A DNA stretch of 64,000 nucleotides, taken from Phoronis australis (taxonomy: Eukaryota > Phoronida > Phoronidae). A program made the translations under genes and the position numbers. The notes below the pieces were generated by a model. That model saw only the letters and a list, made by a program, of their open reading frames with translations, searched no databases and was not told where the DNA came from. This document shows, in pieces, positions 27,001-35,692 of the stretch. The stretch is taken from contig NMRA01000032.1 of assembly GCA_002633005.1 (NCBI GenBank), forward strand, positions 959,692-1,023,691, given 5' to 3'. Within the stretch, counting starts at the first letter, position 1; each line of letters begins with the position of its first letter.

Positions 27001-30000
27001 AAAATGGCCAGTAACGTAAGTGTTGCTCAAAACCAGTAAAACGATCTCAAGTCGAGGCCATTTGATATGTAGGACAGAAAACTCTATTGCGGCCACTTTA
27101 TTCGACTTCCTCTCGTAATTGTCTTTACTGTTGTTTTTAGGTTTTGGGACGACTGGATGAGGCAACCCGCTCAACGCCAAGACAGGGCTTGCATACGGCC
27201 CGAGATTAGTCGAACTAAAACATTTGGGGAGAAAGGCGTGAGCAAGTGAGTGGACGTATAGCTTTGATGTGTACAATGTGATTATTGAGTTAGGTTTGAC
27301 TGTTTCTCTAATAGGTGTGTTACAGGTTTTGTGAACTCAGTAACAGATTTAAACGTTTAAATGTGTTCACATGATCCACTGCTGAACATTTGCAATGCGT
27401 TTTTAAAGACTCCCCACTGAGTTAATATGGTCGAGCCAAAACCCTAAAGTTTACACGGTAGTTAATTTAATTAGCAGCTGTGAATCTTTCCATTAAGTAA
27501 TTAACTGACTTCACTCGGTCCATTATTGTATCATGCTTAATTAGGAACCCTAATTTGTTGTATTAAGAAGTTATAAAGTGTTTCACTCCAAAACGCTAGC
27601 CAATGTTTTTCAATGATGGCCTAACGTGGCGTTTTCAAGCTGGTATAAACCTGCCTGCTATTAACGAAACCGCTGCATTTGAATTAGGCCACATGTCGCT
27701 ATGAAACTGATCGCGACTTATATCTTACTGACAGTTTAGAGGTGATTTCGGGGCTTCAAAAAAATTGACAGTTGAATTTTGTTGTTTCTCAAGACCATGA
27801 TTGGCCCGTAAAATGAATGGCCATGTTGTAGGTTCTTCCCAAGTTTAATGGTGCCAAGTGATTCTAATCATAATTTTCTACTTGGACAGTGGGTTTGCTG
27901 GAAGCTTTATTTTGTGTTTTTCTAATAATGTTTCTTTTTTCATTTCAGAGGTCAATTTTATAAAAAATATTTACAATATATTAAGTTAAACGATAAGAAA
28001 ATAGAGTTCACAAAGCAAGACTTGTCTTATCTAATGAAGGTAAGTCATAAGGTTCCAGATATTTTTGTTACGGTAAAAATTCTGCAATTTGGGACAGTGA
28101 AAAATTAATTGTTTTGCTCAATGTCGGAGCTTGTCCCATATTCTAGAAATAGTCAATATCGACCGTCCCAAATTCAATGGTTACTGGAAAGACGTCAAAA
28201 TTACCCACTCTGTTGATTGAAAACGTCTGAAATTTGAGAAATGTGGTAAACGCCAAATTCATCTTTGTCCCAATTTCCAGAATCAAAAAAAAATTAAAAT
28301 TTTCTGGGAGTTTCGGTGTCCCAAATTCTAGAGAATTTCCTAAATTGGAGAATTTTTACCGTAACTGTTGTTTTTAAACCATACACACCCGAGTTGTAAA
28401 TTATCAGTATATAATGCTATAACTGAATTATCTGTGTTACTTCGAAAAATGCTGAAAATAAACTGCTGTTGACGTGCCTCCACAAAATCTGTTTGTTCAG
28501 ACAGATAGTCAGTAGCAGAAAAACAGTCATCAGTTGTCTCATAATTTGTGCAGAATGATCACTTTGACCTTCTTTATCTCCCGTGGCCTGGAGTCGGAAG
28601 AAAAGTAACTTAAGGCTCAAGACAGATATTTGGTCTTACGATCCCACTTGGCAATTGCTGAATAAACGTGTAGCCAAGTTGTGACGGTAGGTTTAGCCAC
28701 ATTGAAAAACGAGGGCCTGTCTTTACTCATTTGTTTGTATTTATTTGCTGACACTTTGCACTTTTGTTTGAGTGATATTTAATTACTTTTCACGAAGAGG
28801 TGTGTGGGGTTAAGACCAAATTACTGACGTAAGTCTCGAGTCACTCGTTGTGAAACAGAACCCAGTACATTCATTGGCGCACCCAGTGGGGGGACTTGGA
28901 GGGGGGGCTCGCATGAGACAAAAGTCCACAGGAAGTAGGTGCTGATGCCCAATTCGTAGGTCTGAACTTAGTGGCCCCATTTTTTTATTTTTTAGTCCTT
29001 GTTGATTTCTTCCAGTAAAAGGTAAAAGGTCTGCATACCGAAAAATTCGAGCCCCCCCCCCCTTATATTTTAGGCTGGGTGCGCACATGACATCCAATAG
29101 ATGAAAAACATTGCTCTATTTTCAGAGTAACTTTGATGTCAGGTTTGTTGAACAAGTTTACAATTGTAAAACGGTCAACATCGACGAAGCTATGGCAGGG
29201 AACTTTCCGGAAGAATGTGTAAGAGTACAGTACTCTGACAAGAACTCATTCAAGAACTTTGCCAAGAGGCTTTCTATCATGGAAGATATCAAGGTAGGAA
29301 GACGGTTGTATTTTTAATGCCTGACTCAACTCAGACTTGAAACTTGTCTTGCTGCATGACAAGAGTACTAATGATAAGTTGACAAAAAGTGTTCAGTTTC
29401 TCGAGTGCAGACCCGTGCCCTGGAGTAAAAAATTATTCCAATCAATCAACTTTCATATGGTCTTTACTTACTTGTCAGAATATTACAATAAGAACTCTTA
29501 GCAAAGCCTGCAAACACATGTACACTGAGGGATTGTCCAGAATTGATGTTTTTAACAAAAGTGTAGATACAAAATATGTTGTGGGAGAAGAGGAAGAAGC
29601 ATGCTTGCAAACGTTTGAAAAATGTTTGCAAAAATTAACTTCAAGAACAGGAAAATCTGTAAAAGTCTTTCGTGAAAGAATATGAGTTTTACCATTTGAA
29701 TTTGTTTATAATCTCAGACAATTCTAAAGTATTCTAGCCTTTATGTTGTGAGAAGTAAGCTCTCTTTAGTACAGCACAGTGTGGAAGAACATTAAAATTT
29801 TGTTTTATCAAAGTTTTCAACAAGAGTGAAGGGAGATAATTTTGCTTCGTTATTTAAAAATTTTAGATAGTACAGCTATCAGCAACAAAGACATGATGAA
29901 AGTTTGAACAATTTTGGCAATTCAATGAGCATTTGAAAAATGAAAAAAGTAAAATTTTGGTCATTATTTTTGTCTGAATTTGAGGAAACTACTTTATCTG

Positions 30001-30636
30001 TCTATTTAAATTTGGACCTCAATGATAGGAGGTCAAAATCCACTAAGCTGTTAGGCTGCCAAATGATTCAGGGGGTAAACCATGTCATGTGCAAGAGTTG
30101 GTTGTACTAATGCTTGGCTACCCGGCCAGTCTATCTGGCGATTCAGGGTTCATACAAGTACCACCAAAATATAGATATCACTGTTTGGCTGTCCACTGAG
30201 TCAAAAGCTTTCTTCTTGCATTGATGACACTGTTAAGTTATGACAGTTAAGACTGAAATTGATGAAATTTTTTAACAGCTCAGTTATAGTTAGACATTTA
30301 ATTTGAATTATCGATCGTGTAAAGTTTTGATGTGGTGGATGTATGGCTTGTTTGAATTTTGTTCTGAGATGATCTCGAAAGCCTGTTAAAAGTGATCCCA
30401 GATTTGGATGATGAGTGTTATATGAAAGTATCATCCAAGGTGTTCCGTTGTACACCCTCATACAGCTGCTTTTAATTTTTTGTTGACATCAATTTCTTGA
30501 CTTTTTGTCAATTGTCTTTCAGTCGGGTGTACCTAGGACAGGGTATCGTGGTGTTGTTCCCGTCATGGTGGGGTCCAAGAGACTGTATTTAGCACCTCCT
30601 GCCAACTGGAAAGGTTACGATCTGTCATGGAATTAG
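8937..30636 (+). CDS. MGAT1: Alpha-1,3-mannosyl-glycoprotein 2-beta-N-acetylglucosaminyltransferase (GnT-I), ten coding exons
   Basis: Medial-Golgi type II membrane enzyme. It transfers GlcNAc from UDP-GlcNAc to the alpha-1,3 arm of Man5GlcNAc2, the step that commits N-glycans to hybrid and complex types. The coding exons are 8937-9035, 19132-19249, 21866-22064, 24422-24669, 25675-25809, 26925-27015, 27141-27245, 27949-28039, 29126-29293 and 30523-30636. They total 1368 nt, or 455 residues plus TAG, against 445 in human. Intron phases are 0,1,2,1,1,2,2,0,0 and all introns are GT-AG. Residues 1-5 are a basic tail and about 6-26 the signal anchor. Residues 34-72 form a charged stem and about 115-455 the GT13 catalytic domain. 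Visible hallmarks are [11 protein letters not shown] (117-127), SQDCG (152-156), EDD (221-223, metal/UDP motif), [11 protein letters not shown] (248-258), TDFFPGLGW (272-280), FWDDWMR (298-304) and [10 protein letters not shown] (313-322). Four cysteines (124, 155, 249, 314) fit the two disulfides known in the rabbit enzyme. No broken codons or missing catalytic residues were seen. Confidence 0.97.
9191..9590. repeat. Inverted-repeat element with internal AAGTTRY sub-repeats
   Basis: The left end (ACACAG...CCCTAGAACAAGTTGC) and the right end (reverse complement ACACAG...CCTAGAATATGCAACT) form imperfect terminal inverted repeats. The interior carries at least six copies of a short AAGTTAC/AAGTTGY motif (near 9213, 9293, 9428, 9443, 9471, 9491) plus inverted ones. 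Repeated subterminal motifs like these are typical transposase-binding arrays in non-autonomous DNA transposons. No target duplication is clear. Confidence 0.55.
9828..10010. repeat. Foldback element with perfect 19-bp inner arms
   Basis: TTTCGAGCGATGCGCTACA near 9896 is matched exactly by its reverse complement near 9934-9953. The pairing continues outward through AT-rich arms (AATATATT, GTCGGTAC / GTACTGAC, AAAAATAAA / TTTATTTTT), giving arms of roughly 70-75 bp around a spacer of about 35 bp. The inner arms stand out by their high CpG. It looks like a MITE or foldback transposon. Confidence 0.75.
11541..12250 (+). repeat. Dispersed repeat family A, two adjacent copies or a rearranged copy
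   Basis: Motifs shared in order with 23040-23520 and 40010-40312: CTGTAGAATTTGATTTTT, GGTCACATGACAATGTC, TCATTTGAATCTGATCAGCC, CAAATTTGCACATTTT, TAGGGTCCTA. A second start of the same family appears at about 11925 (AGATTTTAACTCGGTAAAAG). No coding capacity is seen. Confidence 0.55.
12651..12776. repeat. Foldback element, 126 bp
   Basis: ATTTTGAGAACCAGTTT (about 12689) pairs with AAACTGGTTCTCAAAAT (about 12725-12742). Outward pairing continues through TGGATA.AA...CCC / GGG...TTGTATCC and GTCCGAAC / TCCGAAC. The loop is roughly 20 nt. MITE-like. Confidence 0.65.
13921..14342. repeat. Non-autonomous transposon-like element with 24-bp terminal inverted repeats
   Basis: The left end GGGCAACTCGAAATTCACTA plus GGTG is repeated at the right end in reverse complement with a single mismatch (GACATTC instead of GAAATTC). 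Total length is 422 bp. A diverged second copy spans about 31336-31540, and single-end echoes (CACCTAGTGA) occur near 36052. The open frames inside are incidental. Confidence 0.72.
14863..16100. mobile_element. 1.24-kb element with ~50-bp terminal inverted repeats
   Basis: ATGGAGA followed by TTGACCAAGCACCTTGACCT at the left end is matched in reverse complement at the right end (AGGTCAAGGTGCTTGGTCAA, then TCTCCAT ending at 16100). Similarity extends inward to GTCACAC on both sides, about 50 bp. No transposase frame is visible inside, so if mobile it is non-autonomous. The target duplication was not identified. A GTGCTTGGTCAA echo lies near 17249. Confidence 0.65.
17650..17940 (+). repeat. Dispersed repeat family A copy
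   Basis: Contains the family motifs TATGTGATCAGATCAGTCAT, CAAATTTGGACATTTTT and CCTACATAACCTTAAAT in the same order as at 11541, 23040 and 40010. Strongly AT-rich, no coding capacity. Confidence 0.5.
19132..19249 (+). CDS. MGAT1: MGAT1 coding exon 2: stem region
   Basis: Acceptor cctttgtag, donor gtaggt; enters in phase 0 and leaves in phase 1. Encodes residues 34-72 plus one base. The peptide is charged and Leu/Gln-rich ([25 protein letters not shown]), consistent with the coiled stem that holds the catalytic domain away from the Golgi membrane. Confidence 0.92.
19776..19883. repeat. Imperfect inverted repeat in intron 2
   Basis: TGAGACATCTGATTGGTT pairs with AACTAATCAGATGTCTCA across a spacer of about 25 nt. 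CTCCG / CGGAG and some outer bases also pair. Probably a short foldback element. Confidence 0.5.
20371..20399. repeat. Short hairpin CCTCCAAATTT / AAATTTGGGAGG
   Basis: Eleven- and twelve-base arms separated by six A residues, with one bulged base, in intron 2. Small and possibly fortuitous; no other context supports a function. Confidence 0.4.
21866..22064 (+). CDS. MGAT1: MGAT1 coding exon 3: stem end and first strand of the catalytic domain
   Basis: Acceptor gttttcag, donor gtgagt; enters in phase 1, leaves in phase 2. It encodes the variable Ser/Asn/Pro-rich linker (about 73-112) and then the conserved [11 protein letters not shown] segment, which begins the Rossmann-like nucleotide-sugar domain. 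C124 here is expected to pair with C155 in the next exon. Confidence 0.95.
23040..23520 (+). repeat. Dispersed repeat family A, best-preserved copy
   Basis: In order: CTTTAACTCTGTAAGACTAA, CCCTGTAGAATTTAATTTTT, GGGTCACGTGACCATGTC (containing the E-box palindrome CACGTG), GCAATCGTATCAATAACATG, ATCATGAAAGTCCTA, CATGTGAATCCAATCATCC, GCCAAATTTGG, CTAGGGTCCTACATCACC. It matches the copies at 11541, 17650 and 40010. No protein coding seen. Confidence 0.6.
24422..24669 (+). CDS. MGAT1: MGAT1 coding exon 4: nucleotide-sugar binding region
   Basis: Acceptor tatattttag, donor gtgaaa (weaker than consensus, but the only site that joins in frame to EDD). It encodes D139 (split codon) to E221: [27 protein letters not shown] and AVIIVE. 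The following exon completes VE|DDL, so the donor position is fixed by the catalytic motif. Confidence 0.95.
25030..25275 (+). repeat. Degenerate tandem-like array in intron 4
   Basis: A loose unit recurs several times: GAATATGCTCTCGCATGGAA, AAATATGTTCTCACGCAG, GTTCTCGGACACGGAACAG, GAGCATGCTCTGAAACAG, GAACATATTCTTGACATGGA. Spacing is irregular, so this is an old, diverged tandem repeat rather than a clean satellite. Confidence 0.45.
25675..25809 (+). CDS. MGAT1: MGAT1 coding exon 5: EDD motif and acceptor-side loop
   Basis: Acceptor attctccag, donor gtaaag; phase 1 in and out. It completes the E221-D222-D223 motif that coordinates Mn2+ and UDP in GT13 enzymes, and encodes [14 protein letters not shown] and [12 protein letters not shown]. 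The family-typical loop after NDNGK is one residue shorter than in human. Confidence 0.96.
25876..26124. repeat. MITE-like element, GGTAAAATCTC terminal inverted repeats (family C)
   Basis: ATGGTAAAATCTCGCC at the left and GGGGAGATTTTACCGT at the right form terminal inverted repeats. Related ends occur at 28067-28365, 31989-32336 and 43091-43249. Located at the start of MGAT1 intron 5. Confidence 0.6.
26925..27015 (+). CDS. MGAT1: MGAT1 coding exon 6
   Basis: Acceptor gctgttgtag, donor gtaagt; enters phase 1, leaves phase 2. Encodes E267-V296 and two bases of T297, including [13 protein letters not shown], one of the most conserved GnT-I segments. An alternative upstream AG (26861) would add residues not found in the family and break the PELLYR join, so 26925 is preferred. 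Confidence 0.95.
27141..27245 (+). CDS. MGAT1: MGAT1 coding exon 7: catalytic WDDWM region
   Basis: Acceptor ttgtttttag, donor gtgagt; phase 2 in and out. Encodes [23 protein letters not shown]-type sequence (298-331). The family's catalytic base (D291 in rabbit) falls within the WDD pair, D300/D301 here. C314 is expected to bond with C249. Intron 6, between exons 6 and 7, is only 125 bp. Confidence 0.96.
27949..28039 (+). CDS. MGAT1: MGAT1 coding exon 8
   Basis: Acceptor tcatttcag, donor gtaagt; enters phase 2, leaves phase 0. Encodes [16 protein letters not shown] and [11 protein letters not shown], matching the vertebrate GQFFDQHLKFIKLN / FTQLDLSYL region in order and spacing. Confidence 0.95.
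28067..28365. repeat. Family C inverted-repeat element in intron 8
   Basis: The left end TTACGGTAAAAATTCTGCAA and the right end (reverse complement GTTACGGTAAAAATTCTCCA) are terminal inverted repeats. Internal TTTGGGACA / TGTCCCAAA also pair. The element begins 27 bp after the exon 8 donor. A partial relative lies near 18086-18240. Confidence 0.65.
28872..29089. mobile_element. 218-bp MITE with near-perfect 5-bp target duplication
   Basis: Terminal inverted repeats CATTGGCGCACCCAG / CATGTGCGCACCCAG, followed inward by G-runs and C-runs (GGGGGGACTTGGAGGGGGGG; GCCCCCCCCCCC). Flanks are ACATT (28867-28871) and ACATC (29090-29094), a 5-bp duplication with one change. It lies 36 bp upstream of MGAT1 exon 9. 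Same architecture as 48278-48589; the ends and target size suggest a hAT-like non-autonomous element (inference). Confidence 0.68.
29126..29293 (+). CDS. MGAT1: MGAT1 coding exon 9
   Basis: Acceptor ctattttcag, donor gtagga; phase 0 in and out. Encodes residues 363-418, including [18 protein letters not shown] and MEDIK, corresponding to vertebrate VRVQYTGRDSFKAFAKAL / MDDLK. The reading frame runs on a few codons into the intron before a stop, but the splice join to [10 protein letters not shown] is the family sequence. Confidence 0.95.
30523..30636 (+). CDS. MGAT1: MGAT1 terminal coding exon 10
   Basis: Acceptor ttgtctttcag; phase 0; stop TAG at 30634-30636. Encodes [21 protein letters not shown] and the C-terminal [10 protein letters not shown], the same ending as vertebrate GnT-I (WEGYDPSWN). 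Confidence 0.96.
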   Translation, partial: SGVPRTGYRGVVPVMVGSKRLYLAPPANWKGYDLSWN

Positions 30637-31335
30637 CTCAGGACATTGCCATCAAGACATTCCAGATGTAATACACATGTGATACAACGCGTGCACGCAT
30701 CTCATTCGTGATTTTCAACACATCGATTAATTGAGCTCACAGGCAAGGTCAATCGGTCGCATGGAATCGATGACTGCTACTGCCCTCTTGCTGATGTGCC
30801 ACAAATCATAACCTTTTCCCAACACTCCCCCATTCACCTCAGAAAATGTCACTTTCATCCAATGTGAAGTGACAGTTCTTTACAGAACTGTCATTGTTTC
30901 CATGGGACCACATTCCCCAACGTGGCACAGTCAGCAACAAGCATGTTTTGCTACAACACCCTTTAGACAAATTCGTTCATGATCAGAGACCATGTTTTGG
31001 GTCAGCAGTCTTCTGTTAACCAATGCTGGTGGTAGTGAATCAAGAGATTGTGAAGATTCCAAATCTAAGATCTTCGTGTGATGGATATGAAATTTCAAGG
31101 TGCACCGTACCTCAACTCAACATCACAATGGACAATACTCTTCTGGTGCTAGTTGGCTCTCATGCCAGTAGAGGCCTCCACGGTCTCCAAACAGTCTTCG
31201 CACTAGCCAAGCTCAAAAGAATGTTTGATTGTCGCTTGCAGTTTTTCATGTCGTAGGTTATTAAGGATTAACAAGAGGTGTAATGTTATAGTAATACTCA
31301 GGATGAGAGTGATGATTGTATGGCATTGTAATTAT

Positions 31336-31540
31336 GGGTGGCTAGAAATTCATAAGGTGTGGTAAGTGAAGCAAGGAATCTTACTGTGGTAATTAATGCC
31401 TGCATTCAAGTAAATCACGTGTCCCGTTATCATACGAACGCCCGGTGCTGATGACATGCTTTCTACTCTCCACATATTCTGAAAACAAAAAGAGCGGTCT
31501 TTTTCGATAAGCAATATCTAGTGAATATCAAGTTGCATCT
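31336..31540. repeat. Diverged copy of the 13921-14342 element family
   Basis: The left part (CTAGAAATTCATAAGGTG, GTGAAGCAAGGAA) matches the left end of the 13921 element (CTCGAAATTCACTAGGTG, GTGAAGCAGGGAA). The right part (ATCTAGTGAATATCAAGTTG) matches its right end. The interior is shorter. Confidence 0.5.
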
Positions 31541-31988
31541 TGTAAGTATTGACAATGTTATTTGGGTATTTGTCGTTAAAAACAGCGAAAATGTTTCGTG
31601 CAATTGAGCCTGTGGCTAAGTACTAACCCTTAGTGATTTATTTGCAAATTATGTCTATTGTCAGGCTATTATTAACATCCAGTGCTTTTTTATTAAATAT
31701 GCATGCTGTTAGAATTGTTGCAGTCCGTGTGGTACCTAAAACTGATAGAAACTCAACATTGATTCTTGTGTATTTTCTAAGGGCATGCTTGAACTTTCAG
31801 TTATTTGTCCTGCCCATTGTGAACAAGCAAAGTTTCAACAAATTACCATGAGACAATATGTTTGATTCGTTGATTGTTATAATGTCTCATTCTGAAGTTG
31901 CAAATAATCCTAATTCTGGTTGGGTACAGATTGTTATTATTTATGTTGTTGGAATTAACTAACAGTGTTCTTGTCATAGCGCTGCGAA

Positions 31989-32336
31989 AGGTAAAATTTT
32001 CCAGAATGGACAATCCCTATAGTTTGGGACACTGAAATTCTAACCAAAATTGAATTTTCTCGATTCTGAAATGTGGGACATGTACAGTTTTAATGTTTTT
32101 TATATTTCTCAAATGTCAGACTCTACGCTTTTGTATCAACTGAAAATAGACTATGCATGAAACCATCAAAAGTATCTACTAATGCAATGTTTCCATGGTT
32201 TGCAACATCAAAGTGATTGTTCATAATTTGTGAATTTGGGATGGTCAATAGTGTATTGTTTCAGGTTTTGTGAAAGGTCTGACGTAGAGCAAAATTATTC
32301 ATTTTCCACTGTCCCAAACTGGGGAATTTTCAGCAT
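31989..32336. repeat. Family C inverted-repeat element
   Basis: The left end GGTAAAATTTTCCAG...AGTTTGGGACACTG and the right end (reverse complement CTGAAAATTCCCCAGTTTGGGACAG) are imperfect inverted repeats. They share TTTGGGACA with the 28067 element. Confidence 0.5.
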
Positions 32337-33326
32337 ACTACTATTAAAGCGTGGGTTCCATGACCGATCGTAATTGTTAGCCTTCTTTCATTTTATTTCT
32401 GCCTAGAGATGGGACATGACCAGTCTCGCATTATAGTCGTCTTTTTGTTGTCTCTTGAAAATTTGCTCCTTGCTTGTTCACTGGAGGATAGACAAGTATG
32501 CCACAAATTCAAGCGTGTATGCCTTAAGCCTGTAAACTGGCTGAATGATAATGTTATTTATCAATTTTGTGCACAGTATTTAAGGAAATTGTCAACCTTT
32601 CTGTAATCATGTATTCTACATTTTTATTGCTTCTCATGTTTCTTTAAAAACTTTATTCATGCCTCAAATGTGGAAGTTGTTTGAATGATTTCAATTGATT
32701 TCTATTGGGTGACTAATATTGGCCATTTTCAGACCTTGGATATTCGACATTTACAATTTTGAACATCAATTTCTCTTTAGTGCATGGATTGATTCACATA
32801 AAATTTTAGCTGTGTGGCCTAGGGACCCAGTTTAAGATATTTTATTTTCCTTCAAACAGCGAAGATATTGCCCGTCAAAAGTGAAGACCTGCGACAATGC
32901 TTTAAGCAGGCTCTTAGATGGCCGATTTGTTGTTTGAGGGTAAATCAAAAATCAGAGGTGCGGTTCCCAGCATGTTAAGTTGTCAACAGTTAAGAGTTTT
33001 TATAAATTCAGTCACGTGATAATTAACGAATGTGTGATTTCTGAAGACATGAATTAAGATTTTTCCGTCATTGAGGACTGAGAAAATATCTACTTTTGGT
33101 GGTTGAAAATGAATAGCTAAAAAGTTTTCCCATGAAGGTTGACAATTTTGTTAAAGCAATTTCTTCAGGTTTGAGGTCCACTTTGTGGGTCTGTTTTCTT
33201 GAGGTGATATTTGCATTCATGCAACTTGTTCTCAGGGTTGCATACATAATCCGCATGTTTCTCCGGTCATTGTTAACATACTTAGCCACTTTCTCTTTGA
33301 ATTTAAATTAATGTTAGAGACTTGGG

Positions 33327-33531
33327 GTCCATTCAAAGAAAACCAACCTAACATTTGTCTCAATCTCCAAACTTCCACATCCAGTAAGTTGTGTCAAATT
33401 TAAGACCAAACTTAAGTCAAAAACTTAAATCAAACTTAAGATCATTTTCTTGGAGTGCACTTGAGACAAACTTAAAGTTGATAAAAGTTTAAGATTTGTC
33501 TTAGCTAAATCAGTTTTCTTGGAACAGGTCT
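33327..33531. repeat. Short inverted-repeat element with clustered AAACTTAA motifs
   Basis: The ends TCCATTCAAAGAAAAC and (reverse complement) CTGTTCCAAGAAAAC are inverted repeats. Between them AAACTTAA-type motifs occur five times in about 110 bp (AAACTTAAGTC, AAACTTAAATC, AAACTTAAGATC, AAACTTAAAG, and inverted TTTAAG). Looks like a MITE with subterminal repeats. Confidence 0.5.
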
Positions 33532-33936
33532 TTGGTTTAAAGAAACTGAAGGGCGTACTAAATGTCTTGCAACTAGTTTTGTGGTGGAATGGGAAAGATG
33601 GTTGTGGGTTACAGTTGGCGTTTTTTTGGTGTTTTAGATTGAGAAATTTGTTGTTTTCATTGGTATCAGGAAGAGATAACCAGGAAGGGACAACTGTTTT
33701 AGCGCATTTTAACGTATTTTCAAAGGTGATTTCAAAAGTAAATGTTAAAGTAGTCTGGAATCCAAGCATTGTGTTTGAAAGCTTAACTCTTTAGCTATAA
33801 AATGACACCACTTTTGTCCCCAAAGACTTCATATTAATGGCACTGGGATGCTTTGAACATGACTTGTTTTACCCTTCCAAAAGATGCCTCTTCCCAGGCA
33901 TGTACTCGGGCATGATCCTCTTTTTTGAACCAACAG

Positions 33937-33937
33937 N
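33937..33937. other. Ambiguous base (N)
   Basis: Single N in the assembly, in downstream non-coding DNA. It affects only an incidental open frame. Confidence 0.99.
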
Positions 33938-35638
33938 CTTTTATGAGTTAATATTAAGAAATTTTCAGTTTAGGAAAACTATAGTAGAAATGGAATTTTC
34001 ATTTTGGCAAATTGGTCAATGAAAACAACTTTTAAAAAAATTTACTGGCACAGTTTTTGTGGTACTCTTGTCACCAAATGTTCGCTAAGACTTTGAGCAC
34101 TGGCAGCATTGTAGGAAACCTTTGAAAAATGGAAAAGGGCAAATATTAGTAATTATTTTTGTTCTACATTGCACATTTTTAAGACAAATTTATTCCAGTT
34201 TTACTGCTATTCTGCAGGTAAAGGACTACCTGTAAAAGTTAATTTTAGAAATGGTCTATTTTGTCAAAGTACAAACATCAGAGTTTTATTTTTTTAATAT
34301 CATGCTTTTGTAGACTGATCGCACCTGACAGTTATGACAACGTGTTTAATGGCATGATGATGAGGCTAACACTGATAGTGACAACAGTAACAGTAACATT
34401 GGTTGACATACCATTGCATTTTGAAACAAAAGGAATTTAAAATTGAATGAAATTTTCAAGTATGTATAAGGTTCTACAATGAGCAACAAATATCTGATTA
34501 CTTCAGAAAACTGGCAGGTCGTTCTTGTCACGTAATTTCCCATCCGAGACTTTTGCCTCATGAGGGCCGGTGCTAATGCTGTTGGAAGCGCATGTTGATG
34601 TGGTTTCATTTTAAATGTATATACGTCATCGCCATCCCATTGTCGCATTAAAAGTTTTCTCTTCATTCATCACTGTGTGTGCCTTAAATGTTAGCTGTAA
34701 TCTATTAAATAGATGTTTTTATTAGACCAGTGTATTCGGGTCATTTATGATAAAAATGTGATTTAGAATTATAAATCAAGTGCAAAAATTTGTTCCTCCG
34801 AACCAATAATAACTCTTTTTCAGTCTTTGGCCTAATTCGTTGTAATTCATTAATGTACAGTTTCTTGTCATTTACGATTTTCTGGCACAAAGCCATATAG
34901 CTCGCTTGTTTCACTAACGGTATGTACTCACTCATATCCCAACTACAAATAATCTTGCTTAAAATCCAACTACTCGATATTTCAGTGAAGATTGTATTGA
35001 AATTTTATGGAGCTGTGTAATTGTTGTCAAGATTAATTTGCATTGTTAGGTGTTCTGATTATTATTTTTTTTGTAGATTAGAGCATTTTGTGAATTTGAG
35101 TTTTGCAAGAAATGAGGTGATAGTCCCCAAGTTTATTTCATCCTATTGAGAGGCTTTATGTTGAAGTTATTGCTGGGTTAGTTTGCAGCTAGTTGGTCAA
35201 TATGGTGATATGCACAGTTTCCCCCGAGATTAATCCACATTTGTTATGTAGGAGGTGTTCGCTTGTCTCAGTGGCTGTATATAAGCATTACCTGAACTTG
35301 CATGTCAGTTTTATAAGTTGCTAGTCATGACATTTGTTGAAGGTTGTTGTGTGGATATCAACTGTGTTTACCTGTCAGTAATGCATGGAAAAGTGACGTC
35401 TCTTGACCAGACCTAGTAAGGAATTAGTACTGTATGTAACTTTGTCTTCAAAACATTTCTGTAATACTTGTATGAGCCTTTTTAATACCGTAGGATAGTA
35501 GTTTTTCATGTTTGCCTTTAGAGAAAAATCAAAAGGGATAAGCGAAGCGACTTGAAATTCCCTGGGTGAGGTCAATCAGACATTAGTCCTGCCTGTGTAA
35601 ATGTATAAGGTTCAGGTAGTCATATTGGACCCTTGGCC

Positions 35639-35692
35639 CACACACACGCACGCACGCACGCACACACACTGACACACACACACACACACACA
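35639..35692. repeat. (CA)n / (CACG)n microsatellite
   Basis: CACACA interrupted by CGCACGCACGCACG and one CTGA. An uneven dinucleotide repeat likely to be length-polymorphic. Confidence 0.9.

Noticed and set aside
26881-27276. A 131-codon minus-strand open frame
   Set aside because: Antisense shadow of MGAT1 exons 6 and 7.
28810-29097. A 95-codon minus-strand open frame
   Set aside because: Covers the 218-bp MITE; Gly/Pro stretches come from homopolymer runs.
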